Part shown: positions 6,714 through 8,820 of the stretch, piece after piece
Position numbering within the stretch: position 1 is the stretch's first letter
Layout: the number at the start of each line of letters is the position of its first letter
Assembly (NCBI GenBank): GCA_027357125.1
Contig: DAHVVW010000064.1
Coordinates: 1 to 8,820 of the forward strand
Source of the DNA: Clostridiales bacterium
Lineage (GTDB): Bacteria; Bacillota; Desulfitobacteriia; Desulfitobacteriales; Desulfitobacteriaceae
Reading direction: 5' to 3'
Length of the DNA stretch: 8,820 nt
Translations under genes and position numbers: made by a program
The notes under the pieces: generated by a model
Seen by the model: the letters and a program-made list of their open reading frames with translations, nothing else
What the model was told of the DNA's origin: nothing
The model's database searches: none

Positions 6714-7514
6714 ATGTTAATTATCGGAGAACTGATTAATACAAGCAGAAAAGCAATAAACGAAGCAGTGGAAAACAGGGATGTAGAATACATTCAGAGG
6801 ATTGCCCGCGAACAAGTGGAAGCAGGCGCTAATTATGTTGATGTTAACTGCGGGACCATGGTGTTTGACGAAGTGGAAACTATGGAGTGGTTGGTCAACA
6901 CGGTGCAGGAGGCAGTACAGGCTCCCCTTTGCATTGACAGCCCCAACCCTAGAGCCATTGAGGCAGGGCTGACACTTGCCCGCTATGGACAACCGCTGAT
7001 CAATTCTATCACAGGGGAAAATGAGCGTTACAATGAGATACTGCCTTTGGTCTTAAAGTATAAGACTAAGGTAGTAGCTCTGTGCATGGATGATTCGGGG
7101 ATGCCTGAAACGGCTGAGGATCGGATGCAAGTCGGGCGCAACCTGCATCAGCGCTTGACCGAAGCCGGTGTCGCGGAAGATGACATCTATTTCGATCCGC
7201 TTGTTAAACCTGTGAGCACCGGTGACAAGGCCGGGTTAGAAGTCTTGGATACGGTGAAGCTAATCACGGAAGAGTTCCCTAATGTGCATAAAGTCTGCGG
7301 TCTGAGTAATGTTTCCTTCGGCCTGCCTAACCGCAAGATTTTGAATCAACTGTTTATGGTTCAGACCATGACGATGGGCATGGACAGCTATATCCTTAAT
7401 CCCCTCGATACCACGATGATGGGTTATGCTCAGGCTTCCGCAACACTCTTGGGCAAAGACCCATACTGCATGAATTATCTTAATGTTCATAGGAAGGGTT
7501 TGTACGATAAGTGA
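6714..7514 (+). CDS. mtgA: MtgA-like methylcorrinoid protein:tetrahydrofolate methyltransferase
   Basis: A 266-residue TIM-barrel protein of the pterin-binding (MeTr/AcsE/MtgA) family. MtgA moves the methyl group from a methylated corrinoid protein to tetrahydrofolate, giving methyl-THF for the Wood-Ljungdahl pathway; related enzymes run the reverse way. Conserved elements are GELIN at 5-9, GANYVDVNCG at 38-47, CIDSP at 73-77 with Asp75, NSITGE at 97-102, FDPLVKP at about 160-166 and CGLSNVSFGLPNR at 195-207 with the Asn199 that in this family contacts the pterin. The length is typical. It is the only acceptor methyltransferase in the window, so it may take methyl groups from both corrinoid proteins. 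No coenzyme M methyltransferase (MtbA type) is present, in keeping with a bacterium. A 216-base gap follows, so it may end the transcription unit. Confidence 0.87.
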   Translation: MLIIGELINTSRKAINEAVENRDVEYIQRIAREQVEAGANYVDVNCGTMVFDEVETMEWLVNTVQEAVQAPLCIDSPNPRAIEAGLTLARYGQPLINSITGENERYNEILPLVLKYKTKVVALCMDDSGMPETAEDRMQVGRNLHQRLTEAGVAEDDIYFDPLVKPVSTGDKAGLEVLDTVKLITEEFPNVHKVCGLSNVSFGLPNRKILNQLFMVQTMTMGMDSYILNPLDTTMMGYAQASATLLGKDPYCMNYLNVHRKGLYDK

Positions 7515-7730
7515 GATCCGTGACCGTAGGCTGTGTTAAATTGTAATTATACCTGGAAAAAGGTCGAAATGTAGAGTAGAATTTAGGGTAGATTCTCAGG
7601 TGAGACTATTTTTGATTTAGGCCTTGAGTACTTGAACGCTACGTATGTTTAAGCGCTCAAGGCCAGACATTTAGGTAATGTTAGAGAAAAAAGAAGGGTT
7701 AGAGTGCTCTCTGAGGGAGTTGAGGTATGA
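7515..7730 (+). other. Intergenic region between mtgA-like gene and hydantoinase-like gene
   Basis: This is the longest non-coding stretch of the window and is AT-rich in its first half. It contains the long palindrome at 7620-7664, a small perfect dyad TCTCA-GG-TGAGA at 7594-7605 and a weak stem CTCTC/GGGAG at 7708-7720. No tRNA, and specifically no CTA-anticodon loop typical of tRNA-Pyl, is visible on either strand. A promoter for the downstream gene is likely here, but I cannot assign a convincing -35/-10 pair. Confidence 0.5.
7620..7664 (+). promoter_or_regulatory. 45-base imperfect palindrome, possible terminator stem or operator
   Basis: Two 20-base arms (7620-7639 and 7645-7664) flank a 5-base centre. 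The outer nine pairs (GGCCTTGAG with CTCAAGGCC) are perfect; the inner part has three G-U wobbles and two mismatches as RNA. It lies 105 bases after the mtgA-like stop and 66 before the next start. No T-run follows on the + strand. As RNA it would be a stable stem, as DNA a symmetric site for a dimeric regulator. Structure is seen; function is inferred. Confidence 0.6.
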
Positions 7731-8820
7731 ATGAACGGGCTTACCTTAGGTATTGACACAGGTGGAACTTATACTGACGGGGTGCTTCTTGATCCGGTAA
7801 GCGGGGAAATTATAGGCAAATCCAAAGCTTTTACGACCCGCGAGGATTTGTCAATCGGTATTAGGGAATGTATTAACAATTTAGGATTGGCTCATTTTAA
7901 TGAAATCCGTTTAGTTGCTCTCTCAACCACCCTGGCGACCAATGCTATTGTCGAAGGCAGGGGTTGCCGAGTAGGGCTTGTACTTATTGGCCATGAGGAA
8001 ATCGGGAATGTTCCGGCTCACATTACCGCTGTGGTTCCAGGCGGCCACGATGTTCAAGGGCAGGAACAGGCAGAGCTGGATTTGCATGCTCTGGCCGTGG
8101 CGTTAGAAGGAATGAAGGACAAGGTAGATACAGTTGCTGTATCAGGATATTTAAGCATCAGAAACCCCGAACATGAACTCGCGGCCCGCAAAGCGGTTCA
8201 GGATATTTTGGGGCTTCCGGTAGTATGCGCTCATCAATTGACATCGGAATTAGGCTTTCAGGAACGGACAGTAACCGCCTGCCTTAATGCCCGTTTGCTT
8301 CCTATTATTGCTGAACTGTTGGAAGCAGTGAAAAATGTGTTACGCGAAAAAGGAATCAAAGCTCTTTTGATGGTTGTTAAAGGGGACGGGTCGCTCATGA
8401 GTGAAGAAATGACCCGCGAGAAACCGATTGAGACCATTCTTTCCGGCCCGGCCGCCAGTATCGTCGGGGCCACTTTCCTTACCGGCAGTGATAAAGCCTT
8501 GGTTTTAGACATGGGCGGTACGACTACAGATATTGCGATCCTGGAGCAGGGGCGGCCGCGCATTAAAGCGGAAGGGGCGAGTGTCGGAGGCTGGCGTACA
8601 CGAGTAGAGGCCGCGGATATCAGTACTTTTGGCTTGGGAGGAGACAGCTATCTTAAAGTCTCGCTTGATCAGGTGTTGACGGTTGGACCGAAAAGGGTCT
8701 GGCCGCTCGCTGCTATTGCTCACCGTTTTCCTCACTTATCTGATGAACTTTCCATAGCAGATGCAGGGCGCGAGATAATGGACGGGCAGCCGACTGACTG
8801 CTGGATGCTCTTGAAAGCAC
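7731..8820 (+). CDS. Hydantoinase/oxoprolinase-family protein, N-terminal 363 residues (3' truncated by the window)
   Basis: The frame is open from ATG 7731 to the window end, preceded by an in-frame TGA (7728-7730) and GAGG at 7722-7725. The protein has the two phosphate-binding motifs of the ASKHA-fold HyuA/oxoprolinase family: GIDTGGTYTD at 7-16 and DMGGTTTD at 260-267, with STTLATNAI at about 64-72 and LSGPAAS in between. A GDGSLMS segment replaces the SNGG of classical HyuA, and FGLGGDSYL follows, indicating a subfamily different from characterised hydantoinases. Members couple ATP hydrolysis to opening or carboxylating small substrates, but many are uncharacterised. Here it may act on a demethylated product or, since ASKHA ATPases also occur in corrinoid reductive activators, in enzyme activation; both are inferences. 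An out-of-frame nine-codon ORF (ATG 7727 to TGA 7756) overlaps its start. Confidence 0.85.
   Translation, partial: MNGLTLGIDTGGTYTDGVLLDPVSGEIIGKSKAFTTREDLSIGIRECINNLGLAHFNEIRLVALSTTLATNAIVEGRGCRVGLVLIGHEEIGNVPAHITAVVPGGHDVQGQEQAELDLHALAVALEGMKDKVDTVAVSGYLSIRNPEHELAARKAVQDILGLPVVCAHQLTSELGFQERTVTACLNARLLPIIAELLEAVKNVLREKGIKALLMVVKGDGSLMSEEMTREKPIETILSGPAASIVGATFLTGSDKALVLDMGGTTTDIAILEQGRPRIKAEGASVGGWRTRVEAADISTFGLGGDSYLKVSLDQVLTVGPKRVWPLAAIAHRFPHLSDELSIADAGREIMDGQPTDCWMLLKA

Noticed and set aside
7515..7730. tRNA-Pyl gene in the longest spacer.
   Set aside because: No CTCTAAA anticodon loop or acceptor/T-arm pairing seen here or in other spacers on either strand.

Overview
The window is a piece of a bacterial methylamine/betaine demethylation island that includes part of a pyrrolysine (Pyl) coding system. 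Every gene is on the + strand. They are the 3' end of pylC, an amber-containing trimethylamine methyltransferase gene (mttB), pylSn, a corrinoid protein (mttC), two tandem non-Pyl MttB-superfamily methyltransferases, a second corrinoid protein, an MtgA-like methyltransferase, and the 5' part of a hydantoinase/oxoprolinase-family gene.

Organism: a free-standing PylSn, split from the catalytic domain, is characteristic of bacterial Pyl systems. The MttB/MttC/MtgA combination that passes methyl groups to tetrahydrofolate rather than coenzyme M, the strong GGAGG-type ribosome binding sites and the moderate GC content all suggest an anaerobic Firmicute of the Desulfitobacterium/Desulfosporosinus (Peptococcaceae) type or a related acetogen. 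The genus is an inference.

Layout: 2-397 is the C-terminal end of PylC. 477-1955 is one gene, mttB, interrupted in frame by TAG at 1458-1460, the Pyl codon; a standard gene caller would break it into two ORFs. Its final stop is also TAG, followed by a hairpin. 2017-2355 is pylSn with all four zinc ligands. 2377-3024 is the corrinoid protein likely paired with MttB. 3050-4474 and 4489-5934 are close paralogues with Cys and Ser, respectively, where MttB has Pyl. 6000-6641 is a second corrinoid protein, and 6714-7514 is the MtgA-like enzyme. The 216-base spacer 7515-7730 holds a long imperfect palindrome. 7731-8820 is a partial hydantoinase/oxoprolinase-like ASKHA protein that runs off the window.

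How it fits together (inference from families): PylC helps make pyrrolysine and PylSn helps charge tRNA-Pyl, so MttB can be made full length. MttB moves a methyl group from trimethylamine to the cobalt of MttC. The two non-Pyl homologues probably do the same with quaternary amines such as glycine betaine, using the second corrinoid protein. The MtgA-like enzyme then passes methyl groups to tetrahydrofolate, feeding the methyl branch of the Wood-Ljungdahl pathway. No tRNA-Pyl, pylSc, pylB, pylD or RamA-type activator was seen in this window.
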